From Pyrinomonadaceae bacterium (GTDB lineage: Bacteria > Acidobacteriota > Blastocatellia > Pyrinomonadales > Pyrinomonadaceae): a stretch of DNA of 64,000 nucleotides. The stretch spans positions 1 to 64,000 of the forward strand of contig JAVEDE010000121.1 in the NCBI GenBank assembly GCA_030841105.1, in the 5' to 3' direction. How positions within the stretch are numbered: position 1 is the first letter of the stretch; the number at the start of each line of letters is the position of its first letter. Under the pieces are notes generated by a model, which was not told the origin of the DNA, did no database searches, and was given only the letters and a program-made list of their open reading frames with translations. Below, one piece after another: positions 1 through 8,468 of this stretch. The position numbers and the translations under genes were made by a program.

Positions 1-382
1 TCTATGTCACAGAACAGGGGTAGAATGTCCATGAGAGAATCCCTTTCGGCTCGATGTTTAGTTTTGGCGAACTTCATCTTTACCGAATTGGGTTCTCTTT
101 TCAATTCTTACGTCGAACTCACGTTAAATAAGTCGCCCGCCGCCACGCACGCAACCCGACCCGCGAGCCGCGCCCCGCGAGCCGCCGCGGATGATTAGTG
201 CCATCCCGGTGAAGAAAATGACACCGGTCGCTGTTAACTTATAAGCACGCACCACAAGTGGCTCAGAGCGCACATAGCGCACATAGCGCACGAAGGGGGG
301 ACACGGAGTAAGTCCCAAGTTCCATCTGTTGATGAGACGCTATAGAATGGCCTGAAACGAAAAGAAAGAAGAGAATCAAACT
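1..382. other. Intergenic region with 9-bp tandem repeat
   Basis: No convincing gene was found here. Short open frames exist but are rich in Ala/Arg and have no ribosome site. Bases 267-291 carry the 9-mer AGCGCACAT in tandem (two full copies and a partial third). The last ~30 bases contain an A/G-rich stretch with AGAAGAG, which can serve as ribosome binding site for the dehydrogenase at 383. Confidence 0.5.
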
Positions 383-1426
383 ATGCTTAAGACACGCGGA
401 TATGCAGCCGCGGCGGCCACCACCCCGCTCGCACCGTTCGACTTCGACCGCCGCGAACCCGGCGCGCACGACGTACTCATCGAAATACTCTACTGCGGGG
501 TCTGCCACTCCGACATACATCAGGCGCGCAACGAGTGGGAGAACTCGATCTACCCGATGGTTCCCGGCCACGAGATCGTCGGGCGGGTCGCGCGCGTCGG
601 CGCGGAGGTGACGCGCTTCAAGGAAGGCGACCTCGCGGGCGTCGGGTGTTTCGTCGAATCCTGCCGCACCTGCGAGAACTGCAAGGAAGGCGAGGAGCAA
701 CACTGCCTGACTCACCTCGTCGCCACTTACAACGGGACGGAACGCGACGAGCAGACGCCGACCTACGGCGGCTATTCAAATCAAATCGTCGTTGACGAAA
801 ACTACACCTTGAAGATTCCCTCGAACCTACCGCCGGAGAACGTCGCCCCGCTGCTCTGCGCCGGGATCACGACGTATTCGCCTCTGCGCCGTTTCAACGT
901 CGGCGCGGGGCAGCGCGTCGGGGTCGTCGGCCTCGGCGGCTTGGGGCACATGGGCGTCAAACTCGCCGCCTCGATGGGCGCGGAAGTCACGGTCTTCAGC
1001 ACCTCGCAAGCGAAGGAAGAGGACGCCAGACGCCTCGGCGCGCACCACTTCGTCGTGACGAAAGACCCGCAGAACCTCGAATTGCTCGCGGGCAAGTTTC
1101 ACTTCATCCTCGACACCGTGTCGGCCACGCACGATCTCAACATGTATCTCAATTTGTTGCGCCGCGACAGCACGATGGTGCTCGTCGGCGCGCCGGAAAA
1201 GCCTTCGGAAGTGCCCGCCTTCTCGCTCATCACAAACAACCGCAAACTCGCCGGTTCGATGATCGGCGGCATCCGCGAAACGCAGGAGATGCTCGACTAC
1301 TGCGCCGAGCGCAACGTCTCTTCCGACGTTGAAGTGATCCCCATCCAACAGATCAACGAAGCTTACGAACGGACGATCAAAGGCGACGTTCGCTATCGCT
1401 TCGTCATTGACATGAAATCGTTGTGA
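383..1426 (+). CDS. Zinc-dependent alcohol dehydrogenase, YahK/cinnamyl-alcohol type
   Basis: This 347-residue cytoplasmic enzyme probably reduces aldehydes to alcohols with NAD(P)H. The catalytic zinc site is seen as CGVCHSDIH near residue 37 and GHEIVG near residue 61. The structural zinc site is a four-cysteine lobe (CRTCENC then a distal Cys, residues ~92-106). A Rossmann motif GLGGLGHMG lies near residue 181. Length and motif order match medium-chain dehydrogenases of the YahK/CAD branch. It is followed 55 bp later by an aldo/keto reductase on the same strand, so the two may form a carbonyl-detoxification operon; that is inference. The exact substrate cannot be read from sequence. Confidence 0.9.
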   Translation: MLKTRGYAAAAATTPLAPFDFDRREPGAHDVLIEILYCGVCHSDIHQARNEWENSIYPMVPGHEIVGRVARVGAEVTRFKEGDLAGVGCFVESCRTCENCKEGEEQHCLTHLVATYNGTERDEQTPTYGGYSNQIVVDENYTLKIPSNLPPENVAPLLCAGITTYSPLRRFNVGAGQRVGVVGLGGLGHMGVKLAASMGAEVTVFSTSQAKEEDARRLGAHHFVVTKDPQNLELLAGKFHFILDTVSATHDLNMYLNLLRRDSTMVLVGAPEKPSEVPAFSLITNNRKLAGSMIGGIRETQEMLDYCAERNVSSDVEVIPIQQINEAYERTIKGDVRYRFVIDMKSL

Positions 1427-1481
1427 GCAACGCGAAGCGCGCGTTGACAAATTGGCGACGACGACGACGCGGGAGGGCGAG

Positions 1482-2468
1482 ATGCAAAAACGAAAATTAG
1501 GCAAGGCGGGGCTTGAAGTCTCTGCGATGGGCTTGGGCTGCATGGGGATGTCGGAGTTTTACGCCGGGCGCGAAGAGGCGGAATCAATCGCCACCATTCA
1601 ACGCGCGCTGGAGTTGGGCGTCAACTTCCTCGACACGGCCGACATGTACGGCCCTTTTAAGAACGAGGAACTCGTCGGTCGCGCGATCAAAGGGCGACGC
1701 GGAGAGGTCGTGCTCGCCACCAAGTTCGGCAACATGCGCGGCGACGACGGGAGTTTTCTCGGCGTCAACGGCCGCCCCGAATACGTGCGCTCGGCGTGCG
1801 AGGCGAGTCTCAAACGTCTCGGCGTCGAGACGATAGACCTGTACTACCAGCACCGCGTCGATCCGAAGACGCCCATCGAGGAGACGGTCGGAGAGATGAG
1901 CCGGCTCGTCGAGGAGGGCAAGGTGCTGCACCTCGGTCTCTCCGAAGCGGCGGTCGAGACGATTCGCCGCGCGCAGGCCGTCCACCCCATCGCCGCGCTG
2001 CAAACCGAATACTCTTTGTGGAGTCGCGACCCGGAAGACGGCATCCTCGACACCTGCCGCGAACTGGGCATCGGCTTCGTGCCCTACAGTCCGCTGGGGC
2101 GCGGCTTTCTCACCGGCCAACTCAAGAGTTTCGACGATCTGGCGGAAGACGATTACCGGCGCAACTCGCCGCGCTTGCAGGGCGAGAACTTCGAGAAGAA
2201 TCTCGAACTCGTCAAACAAATCGAAGAGATGGCGGCGGAGAAAAACTGCACCCCGGCGCAACTCGCGCTCGCGTGGGTGCTGGCGCAAGGCGACGACATC
2301 GTGCCGATACCGGGCACGAAGCGGCGCAAGTATCTGGAAGAGAACGCGGGCGCGCTCGATGTCCGCATCACGCCCGCAGACCTCGCGCGCATTGACGAGA
2401 TCGCGCCGAAGGGCGTCGCCGCGGGCACGCGCTACCCGGCGGCAGGGATGGCCGCCGTCAACATCTAA
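1482..2468 (+). CDS. Aldo/keto reductase
   Basis: A 328-residue NADPH-dependent oxidoreductase of the aldo/keto reductase (AKR) fold. The N-terminus [20 protein letters not shown] is typical. The catalytic Asp/Tyr region appears as FLDTADMYG and the later conserved segments as [13 protein letters not shown] and VPIPGTKR. A frame open from a TTG at 1452 would add ten residues, but ATG 1482 is preceded by GGGAGGG at the right spacing, so 1482 is chosen. The gene closely follows a zinc alcohol dehydrogenase and is probably co-transcribed with it. A general aldehyde/ketone reductase is the safest description; the physiological substrate is unknown. Confidence 0.92.
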   Translation: MQKRKLGKAGLEVSAMGLGCMGMSEFYAGREEAESIATIQRALELGVNFLDTADMYGPFKNEELVGRAIKGRRGEVVLATKFGNMRGDDGSFLGVNGRPEYVRSACEASLKRLGVETIDLYYQHRVDPKTPIEETVGEMSRLVEEGKVLHLGLSEAAVETIRRAQAVHPIAALQTEYSLWSRDPEDGILDTCRELGIGFVPYSPLGRGFLTGQLKSFDDLAEDDYRRNSPRLQGENFEKNLELVKQIEEMAAEKNCTPAQLALAWVLAQGDDIVPIPGTKRRKYLEENAGALDVRITPADLARIDEIAPKGVAAGTRYPAAGMAAVNI

Positions 2469-2736
2469 CGTCGCTCGTCTTCGGCTTCCATTTGACGGCG
2501 CGAAAAAACGAACGGCCATTTTAGCTGAGACACCTACCGGCAACTTTAACTCAAACGACTACGGCCATGGCGACGCATTGAGTACAACTCGACGCGCCGC
2601 CGTGGCTGTCTTGTATGGTCGCCGTGGCCGTCTCGTGTGTCGGTTAGTGAAGCGAGCGACAAGTCGCAGATGACTCGTCGCACGCACAGCCGGAAAGAGC
2701 GTCGGTCGGCAGAGTTAACAAAACCTTGTTGCGTCG

Positions 2737-2764
2737 CTCACGCGCCGCCCCTACAATCGGCGCG
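2737..2764 (+). promoter_or_regulatory. Predicted sigma-70 type promoter, nearly leaderless
   Basis: TTGCGT at 2729-2734 and TACAAT at 2752-2757 are separated by 17 bases. The expected transcription start is about 2764, only two bases before ATG 2766, so the mRNA of the ferritin-like protein would have practically no leader. No ribosome binding site precedes that ATG, which agrees. Confidence 0.5.
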
Positions 2765-2765
2765 G

Positions 2766-3356
2766 ATGAAATCTCACTCGGATGAGCTGGTCAAAATCCT
2801 GCGGCTCGCCTACTCCGGCGAGTTGGCGGCGGCTTACGCATATCGCGGCCACTGGCGTTCGTTGAAGGACGTGGCGACGAGAGAGCGCATCCGCGAAATC
2901 GAGAGTGAGGAGTGGCAACACCGTCGGCTGGTGGGGCGGATGCTAGAACAGTTGGGCGCGCGGCCGAACCGCGTGCGAGAGTTGCGCGCCGTCGTCGTCG
3001 GGCGCACGCTCGGCGCGATGTGCCACGTCTCAGGGTGGCTGCTGCCGATGTACGGCGCGGGGAAACTTGAGAGCCGCAACGTCAACGAGTACGAGACGGC
3101 GGCGCGGCACGCCTCGCGCTCAGGCCGCGCGGAGTTTGTAGACTGCCTGCTCCGCATGGCGGAAGTTGAATGGGAGCACGAAAAATATTTTCGCGCGCTC
3201 GTGGCGACGCACAGGCTCGGCGCGCGCCTTCCGTTGTGGCCTATCCCAGCGCCGAAAGAGGCGATCCGCGCGACCTACAACGTCGAGTTGGGCGCGATCC
3301 CCGAACGACTCAACTTCACCGACGACGAGCTGGCCTTCGAGTCCGACCGCGCTTAA
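2766..3356 (+). CDS. Ferritin-like di-iron protein, COQ7-like
   Basis: A 196-residue all-helical protein. The ligand pattern of ferritin-like di-iron carboxylate proteins is visible: a Glu in YSGELAAAYAY (about residue 18), EEWQHR (about residues 48-53), and later ENVEYE-type and EWEHEKY segments (about residues 138-144) giving the second Glu/His pair. The spacing resembles COQ7/demethoxyubiquinone hydroxylase or rubrerythrin-like proteins, but nothing identifies the substrate. The frame is open upstream to 2637; ATG 2766 is chosen because the protein fold starts there and a promoter ends just before it. Three imperfect ~30-bp repeats begin inside its stop region. Iron handling or a hydroxylase are both possible. 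Confidence 0.7.
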   Translation: MKSHSDELVKILRLAYSGELAAAYAYRGHWRSLKDVATRERIREIESEEWQHRRLVGRMLEQLGARPNRVRELRAVVVGRTLGAMCHVSGWLLPMYGAGKLESRNVNEYETAARHASRSGRAEFVDCLLRMAEVEWEHEKYFRALVATHRLGARLPLWPIPAPKEAIRATYNVELGAIPERLNFTDDELAFESDRA

Positions 3357-3422
3357 CTTTGAGTCTGCATCCGACCGCTCTTAACTTCACGTGAGGACTC
3401 GACCGCGCCTCACAACTTCACG
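3339..3422 (+). repeat. Three imperfect ~30-bp repeats at a gene end
   Basis: Three copies of a unit with the core CCGACCGCKCTTAACTT (the third is more diverged) run from 3339 to 3422. The first copy includes the last codons and the TAA of the upstream gene, and the array reaches the 3' end of the convergent gene at 3418. Confidence 0.55.
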
Positions 3423-4110
3423 CGCTGGCCTGTATCTCACCCGGCAAAATCTTATTCATAATTGCTTCGCCTCGCTCCGCCGTGGAGTCCCACAGTTCGG
3501 GGCGCGCGAGAACTTGCTGGCCGAGCGCGGCGAAGGTGGCGGCCAACACGATGTCGCAGGCGTTGATCGCGAATTCGATCCCGACCGCGCGACCCAACGG
3601 GAACAACACGCCGCCGAGCGCGAGCAGCAGCCCCAACCCGCGGTTCACCGGACGCCACCAGAACAGCGCGAGGCCGAGCGTGATGAGTCCGAGCGGGAAG
3701 AACAGCCCGACGGGAAACATGCTCAAAAACAGTGCGGGCGCAGACTTGAAAATCGTCTCAATCGCCGTCGGCGGCACGCCTTCCACGCCCGCGCGCAGCA
3801 GCGTGTCGAGTTGGATCACCGTCGTGATGCGCGTCGCGGCCGCCCACCCGACGAGCGCGAAGATCGCGCCCGCCAATCCCACCCCGTCCGCGTGCGCGCG
3901 GAGCAACTGCGACAGCCCCAACATCGCGGCAGTCATCAAGACGGCGTTCACGACGGCCAGAAATCCCGCGATAGCGACCATCGTCTGCGTGGGCACGACG
4001 GGTCGGGTCATCAGTCCCGTCACGGCGTCCGTTAGGAAGGCGACGGACAATCCGATCAGACTCACGCCCGCGATCACGCGGCGACAATTGCTGCCCTGCG
4101 ACATGTTCAT
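3418..4110 (-). CDS. Polytopic membrane protein of unknown function
   Basis: A 230-residue protein with about six hydrophobic segments, for example the stretches starting GVSLIGLSVAFLT, MVAIAGFLAVVNAVL, VGLAGAIFALVGW, LFLSMFPVGLFF and LGLLLALGGVLFP. It resembles the loosely defined DUF4386-type integral membrane proteins in size and layout, but that is only a resemblance. An AAGGAG ribosome site lies just upstream of the ATG on the minus strand; a second ATG two codons later is an alternative start. It stands alone, convergent with the ferritin-like gene and divergent from the sigma factor gene. No catalytic motif is recognised. Confidence 0.7.
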   Translation of the reverse strand: MNMSQGSNCRRVIAGVSLIGLSVAFLTDAVTGLMTRPVVPTQTMVAIAGFLAVVNAVLMTAAMLGLSQLLRAHADGVGLAGAIFALVGWAAATRITTVIQLDTLLRAGVEGVPPTAIETIFKSAPALFLSMFPVGLFFPLGLITLGLALFWWRPVNRGLGLLLALGGVLFPLGRAVGIEFAINACDIVLAATFAALGQQVLARPELWDSTAERGEAIMNKILPGEIQASA

Positions 4111-4249
4111 GCTCTGCTCCTTTTCTTTTCAACTGCCAATAGTGAATTCAACTCGACGCGTTTCTACGCGCCCATGCCCGACCAGATCTAGCGTTCACTT
4201 GAGTAAGCGACAAGCGCGTCGAAAAGTGTCCACCCCGGCGAAAAAAATC

Positions 4250-4284
4250 TTTCACAAGTTTTTTAGGGTGCTACAATCCGCGCG
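4250..4284 (+). promoter_or_regulatory. Predicted promoter of the ECF sigma factor gene
   Basis: TTTCAC at 4250-4255 and TACAAT at 4272-4277 are separated by 16 bases, giving an expected start near 4284. The same TACAAT -10 hexamer recurs before other genes in this window. Confidence 0.4.
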
Positions 4285-4326
4285 CTTTCGCATTCGACAC
4301 CTGAAGAGGCGCGCGCACGCACCAGC

Positions 4327-4932
4327 ATGACGACAGTCTCGCCACAGGAGATCACCGGCCTGCTCGCCGATTGGGGCAGGGGCGACCGCGAGGCGTTCGA
4401 CAAACTCACGCCGCTCGTCTACGCCGAACTGCGCCGCATCGCGCGTCGCCAGATGAGCCGCGAGCGCGACGGCCACACCTTGCAGGCCACCGCGCTCGTC
4501 AACGAGGCGTTCATTCGTCTCTCCGGTCAGGACAAAAATTTCAACTGGCAGGATCGCGCGCACTTCTACGCCGTCTGCGCGCAGGTGATGCGTCATATCC
4601 TGATCGATCACGCGCGGGCGAACGCACGCGACAAACGCGGCGGCGGCGCGATTCAGGTTTCATTAAACGAGGCGGCGGCGTTGGCCGGTGGGCGGGCGAC
4701 GGAGTTCCTCGCGCTCGACGAAGCCTTGCGTGCGCTCGAACTCTTTGATCAGCAGAAGGGAAGGATCGTGGAACTGCGTTACTTCGCGGGGCTTGGCATT
4801 GAGGAGACGGCGGAGGTATTGAAGATTTCGCCGACGACCGTCAGGCGCGAGTGGCGGCGCGCGAAGGCGTGGCTCTACCGCGCGCTCGCTGAGGGGGGCG
4901 GCGATGAGACCCGACCGCTGGCGACAAATTGA
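4327..4932 (+). CDS. ECF RNA polymerase sigma factor (TIGR02999-like)
   Basis: A 201-residue extracytoplasmic-function sigma factor. Region 2 is seen as YAELRRIARRQMSRERDGHT followed by ATALVNEAFIRL (about residues 34-66) and FYAVCAQVMRHILIDHAR; region 4 is the helix-turn-helix IEETAEVLKISPTTVRREWR near the C-terminus. This combination matches the Acidobacteria/Planctomycetes type family that is routinely encoded beside a Pkn-type kinase instead of an anti-sigma factor. Here the kinase gene overlaps the end of this gene by 29 bp, which implies translational coupling. The sigma factor is therefore probably controlled by phosphorylation (inference from family context). No anti-sigma gene is present. 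Confidence 0.93.
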   Translation: MTTVSPQEITGLLADWGRGDREAFDKLTPLVYAELRRIARRQMSRERDGHTLQATALVNEAFIRLSGQDKNFNWQDRAHFYAVCAQVMRHILIDHARANARDKRGGGAIQVSLNEAAALAGGRATEFLALDEALRALELFDQQKGRIVELRYFAGLGIEETAEVLKISPTTVRREWRRAKAWLYRALAEGGGDETRPLATN

Positions 4933-7903
4933 CGAACTCTTCGCGGCCGCGCTCGAACACGTTGACGCGGACGAGCGCGCCGCCTTTCTCGCAGAGGCGT
5001 GCGCGGGCGACGACGCGCTGCGCCGCGAGGTCGAGAAGATGCTCGGCTTCGACCGTCAGGCCGAAGACTTCATCGAGACTTCGCTCTTCGGCGTGGCCGC
5101 GCACCTGATGACGGGTCAACTCGACGCGGCGGAGTCGCCGTCGGGCGCGGCTGACGCGGCTGACATCGCCGCGAAAAAAGATGCGTCTAAGCGGTCGCCG
5201 AGTCACACGATATCCGGTTCGATTGACGACGCGCGCTTCATCCCCGGCGACGTGCTCGCCGAACGCTATCGCATCGGCGGGCTGCTCGGTCGCGGCGGCA
5301 TGGGCGAGGTCTACCGCGCCGATGATCTCAAACTCAAACAGCCCGTCGCGCTCAAGTTTCTGCCCGATACGCTTGCGGCTGACGGCGTTGCCCTCGCGCG
5401 CTTCTATCAGGAGGTGAGCGTCGCGCGGCAGATTTCGCATCGCCACGTCTGCCGCGTCTACGACGTGGGCGAGTTCGAGGGGCAGTCTTTCATCTCGATG
5501 GAGTTCGTGCGCGGCGAAGAACTCGCCTCGCTCCTGAAACGCATCAACCGTTTGCCGCACGACAAGGCCGTCGAGGTCGCGCGCCAACTCTGCGGCGGCC
5601 TCGCCGCCATCCACGACAAGGGCGTGCTCCACCGCGACCTCAAGCCCGCCAACATCATGCTCGACGAGCGCGGCGAAGTGCGCATCACGGACTTCGGCAT
5701 CGCCGCCCTCACCGAGAGCCTCGGCGGCGCGCGCGAAGCGACCGTCGGCACGCCCGCCTACATGTCGCCCGAACAACTCGCCGGGCGCGAGTTGACCGTG
5801 GCGAGCGACATCTACTCGCTCGGCCTCGTGCTCTACGAAGTCTTCACCGGCAAGCGTGCGTTCGAGGCGGCAAACGTGGTTGACATGCTCCGCCTGCGCC
5901 GTAGCGACACCGAGCCGACTAACCCTTCCAAGCTGATCGCCGATCTCGATCCGCTCGTCGAGCGCGTCATCCTGCGTTGTCTCGAACGCGACGCGGGCGC
6001 GCGACCCGCGTCGGCGTTGCAGGTGGCGGCGGCTCTGCCCGGCGGCGATCCGCTGGCCGCCGCGCTCGCCGCGGGCGAGACGCCTTCGCCCGAAATGGTG
6101 GCCGCCGCGCCGAAGCAAGGCAGCCTGCGCCCGCCAATCGCACTCGCGTTGTTGGCGTCGGTCGTCGTCAGCGTGGTCACCGCCGTGTTGTTGTCGGGTC
6201 GCGTCTCGCTCCACCGTTTCGTGCCGCTCACAAAGTCGCCCGACGATCTCAAGGCGCGCGCGTCAGAGATCGCGAAGCGAGCCGGTTACGACGCGCCGCC
6301 GCTCGACACCGTGCACGGGTTCAACGCCGAATACGAGTACGTTGACTTCGTGCGGAAGCAAGACGCGTCGCGGGATCGTTGGGAGAAACTAAAGACGGGG
6401 CAGCCCGCCGCGATCACCTTCTGGTATCGGCAGAGTCCACGCTACCTGGAGGCTTACGACTACTGGCGGATTGACCCCGGTAACCCGCCGAACGATCTCT
6501 CCGGCATGTTGCTCGTGAAGCTCGACACCACGGGGCGTCTGACTTACTTCGAGGCCGCGCCGCCGCAGGTGGACGAGACGGGCAACACGGACGCGAATGT
6601 CAACGCGAACTCAAACACAACCACGAGCGCGAACTCTCTCGCTAACTCGAACGCTAGCCTGAACTCGAACGCTGACGCGAACTCAAATGTGAACGCGAAC
6701 GCGAATGCGAACGTGAACGCCGCGCCCGACTGGTCGCAGCTTTTTCGAGAGGCGGGACTCGACCTCACCAACTTCCGCGCAACCCAGTCGCGTTGGACGC
6801 CGCCGCATCACGCCGACGCGCGGGCGGCGTGGGAGGGGACGTATCCCGGCCGCCCCGAACTCCCGCTCAAGGTGGAGGCCGCCGCTTACCGCGGCAAGCC
6901 CGTCTATTTCGAGTTGATCGGTTCATGGCAGAGGCCGAACCGGCAGACGCCTTTCGAGCCGAGCGTCGCGCAGAAAACTTTTGCCACTCTCCTGCTCACC
7001 TTCTATTTCGGCGCGCTGTTGCTCGGCGCGTTGCTCGCTTGGAGAAATTTGCAGTTGGGGCGCGGCGACCGCCGGGGCGCGTTCCGCCTCGCCCTCTTCA
7101 CCTTCGCGTTGCGGATGCTGCACTGGATTTTCTTCGCGCACCACATCCCGGCCGTAGGCGAAGTTGCGCAAGTCATCGCGGGACTACAGTCAGCGATCTA
7201 CTGGGCTTTCTTCATGGGCATGATGTATCTCGCGCTCGAACCGTATTTGCGGCGGCGTTGGCCTGAGTGGATCATCTCTTGGAGTCGGCTGCTCGCCGGA
7301 GACTTTCGCGATCCGCTCGTCGGGCGCGACGTGCTGATCGGGGCGACGTTCGGCCTCGGCATCGTCCTCGTCAACCACGCCATGGTGCTCGTGCCGCCCA
7401 TGTTCGGCCGCAACCCGCTCTCGCTCGCCCTGAACTCAAACCTCCTCTACGAACACGGGCTGCTCGGCCTGAGCAACTTCATCCCGCTGCTGATGAATCA
7501 AACGGCGGCCTCGATCATGTTCCCCTTCATCATCGTCTGCGTCCTGCTTTTCTTCACCATGCTGCTGCGGCGCAAGCGGCTCGGCCTCGCCGCCAGTTGG
7601 ATTCTCTTCTATCTCGCGATCAACTTAAACTTCGGCGACGCGTCGCTGCCCAGCATGGTGCTCGGCGCGCTCCTGCCGACGATCCTGCTCGGCGTGCTCA
7701 CGCGCTTCGGATTGCTCGCACTGATCTCGACGCACTTCTTCACGCACATCTTGCCGTTCTACCCCGTCACCACGGACTTCTCCGCGTGGCACGCGACGAA
7801 TTATCTACTGCAACTGTTCGTGATGGCCGTGCTCCTGCTCTACGCCTTTCACACGTCGCTGGCCGGGCAGCCGCTCTTCCGCGGGCGATTCCTCGAAGAC
7901 TAG
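4904..7903 (+). CDS. Ser/Thr protein kinase with polytopic membrane C-terminus
   Basis: A 999-residue protein. The N-terminal ~70 residues (RWRQIDELFAAALEHVDADE) are the short region usual in acidobacterial kinases. The kinase domain covers about residues 120-390: glycine loop LLGRGGMGEVY (127-137), ATP-binding K151, HRDLKPAN with D245, and DFG at 263-265; all catalytic residues are present. One membrane helix lies at about 414-433, then a soluble segment, an Asn-rich linker (561-606), another soluble segment, and a membrane domain with about seven or eight helices from ~690 to the end. The start ATG lies inside the upstream sigma factor gene, which suggests the kinase signals to that sigma factor. 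The C-terminal domain could be the sensor; its family is not recognised with certainty. Confidence 0.9.
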   Translation: MRPDRWRQIDELFAAALEHVDADERAAFLAEACAGDDALRREVEKMLGFDRQAEDFIETSLFGVAAHLMTGQLDAAESPSGAADAADIAAKKDASKRSPSHTISGSIDDARFIPGDVLAERYRIGGLLGRGGMGEVYRADDLKLKQPVALKFLPDTLAADGVALARFYQEVSVARQISHRHVCRVYDVGEFEGQSFISMEFVRGEELASLLKRINRLPHDKAVEVARQLCGGLAAIHDKGVLHRDLKPANIMLDERGEVRITDFGIAALTESLGGAREATVGTPAYMSPEQLAGRELTVASDIYSLGLVLYEVFTGKRAFEAANVVDMLRLRRSDTEPTNPSKLIADLDPLVERVILRCLERDAGARPASALQVAAALPGGDPLAAALAAGETPSPEMVAAAPKQGSLRPPIALALLASVVVSVVTAVLLSGRVSLHRFVPLTKSPDDLKARASEIAKRAGYDAPPLDTVHGFNAEYEYVDFVRKQDASRDRWEKLKTGQPAAITFWYRQSPRYLEAYDYWRIDPGNPPNDLSGMLLVKLDTTGRLTYFEAAPPQVDETGNTDANVNANSNTTTSANSLANSNASLNSNADANSNVNANANANVNAAPDWSQLFREAGLDLTNFRATQSRWTPPHHADARAAWEGTYPGRPELPLKVEAAAYRGKPVYFELIGSWQRPNRQTPFEPSVAQKTFATLLLTFYFGALLLGALLAWRNLQLGRGDRRGAFRLALFTFALRMLHWIFFAHHIPAVGEVAQVIAGLQSAIYWAFFMGMMYLALEPYLRRRWPEWIISWSRLLAGDFRDPLVGRDVLIGATFGLGIVLVNHAMVLVPPMFGRNPLSLALNSNLLYEHGLLGLSNFIPLLMNQTAASIMFPFIIVCVLLFFTMLLRRKRLGLAASWILFYLAINLNFGDASLPSMVLGALLPTILLGVLTRFGLLALISTHFFTHILPFYPVTTDFSAWHATNYLLQLFVMAVLLLYAFHTSLAGQPLFRGRFLED

Positions 7904-7973
7904 CGCGGCGTTCGTTTGAGTGTATGAGAGGAAAGATTCAACGCAGAGATACAGAGAGACGCAGTGAGGTTAA

Positions 7974-8375
7974 ATGAAATTCGCGAAAGTTATATTTCTG
8001 ATCGCAGGCATCTACGGCCTGCTCGTGCTCTTGCCGCAGTACTTCATGGAAGAGCAGAACGGGCGCAATTACCCGCCGCCCATCACGCACCCGGAATATT
8101 ATTACGGCTTCGTCGGCGTGGCCGTCGCGTGGCAGGTGCTGTTTCTGATTCTGGCGAAAGACCCCTTGCGTTATCGCCCGATGATGCTCCCGGCCGTCCT
8201 TGAAAAGTTGGGCTTCGGAGTCGTCGCCGTCATTCTCTACATGCAGCATCGCCTCTCGCCCGCCATGCTCGCGGCCGGTTCGATTGATTTAATACTCGCC
8301 GCACTGTTCGTCGCGGCATACATCAAGACCGCCGCCGCCAGTCGTGAAGCGGAACAAATGACGAGAGCGGATTGA
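7974..8375 (+). CDS. Small four-helix membrane protein
   Basis: A 133-residue protein with four hydrophobic segments (about residues 5-22, 44-62, 73-92 and 97-117) and a short charged tail. GTGAGG just upstream of the ATG can act as ribosome site. It follows the kinase gene by 70 bp in the same direction and may be its co-transcribed partner. Length and topology are like many uncharacterised inner-membrane proteins; there is no catalytic motif. Confidence 0.7.
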   Translation: MKFAKVIFLIAGIYGLLVLLPQYFMEEQNGRNYPPPITHPEYYYGFVGVAVAWQVLFLILAKDPLRYRPMMLPAVLEKLGFGVVAVILYMQHRLSPAMLAAGSIDLILAALFVAAYIKTAAASREAEQMTRAD

Positions 8376-8468
8376 GTGTAAAAGTTCGACTCTCCGCCGC
8401 CCGTCTTCTTACATAACGACGTGAACTGCGTAGTTGTCGCTCCCTTCACACAGTTTCGCGCGTAGCTC

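Noticed and set aside
4-198. A 64-codon frame at the left edge
   Set aside because: No ribosome site, no recognisable sequence, and a low-complexity Ala/Arg/Pro end.
2637-2765. N-terminal extension of the ferritin-like protein
   Set aside because: The 43 residues are basic and featureless, and a promoter lies within this stretch.
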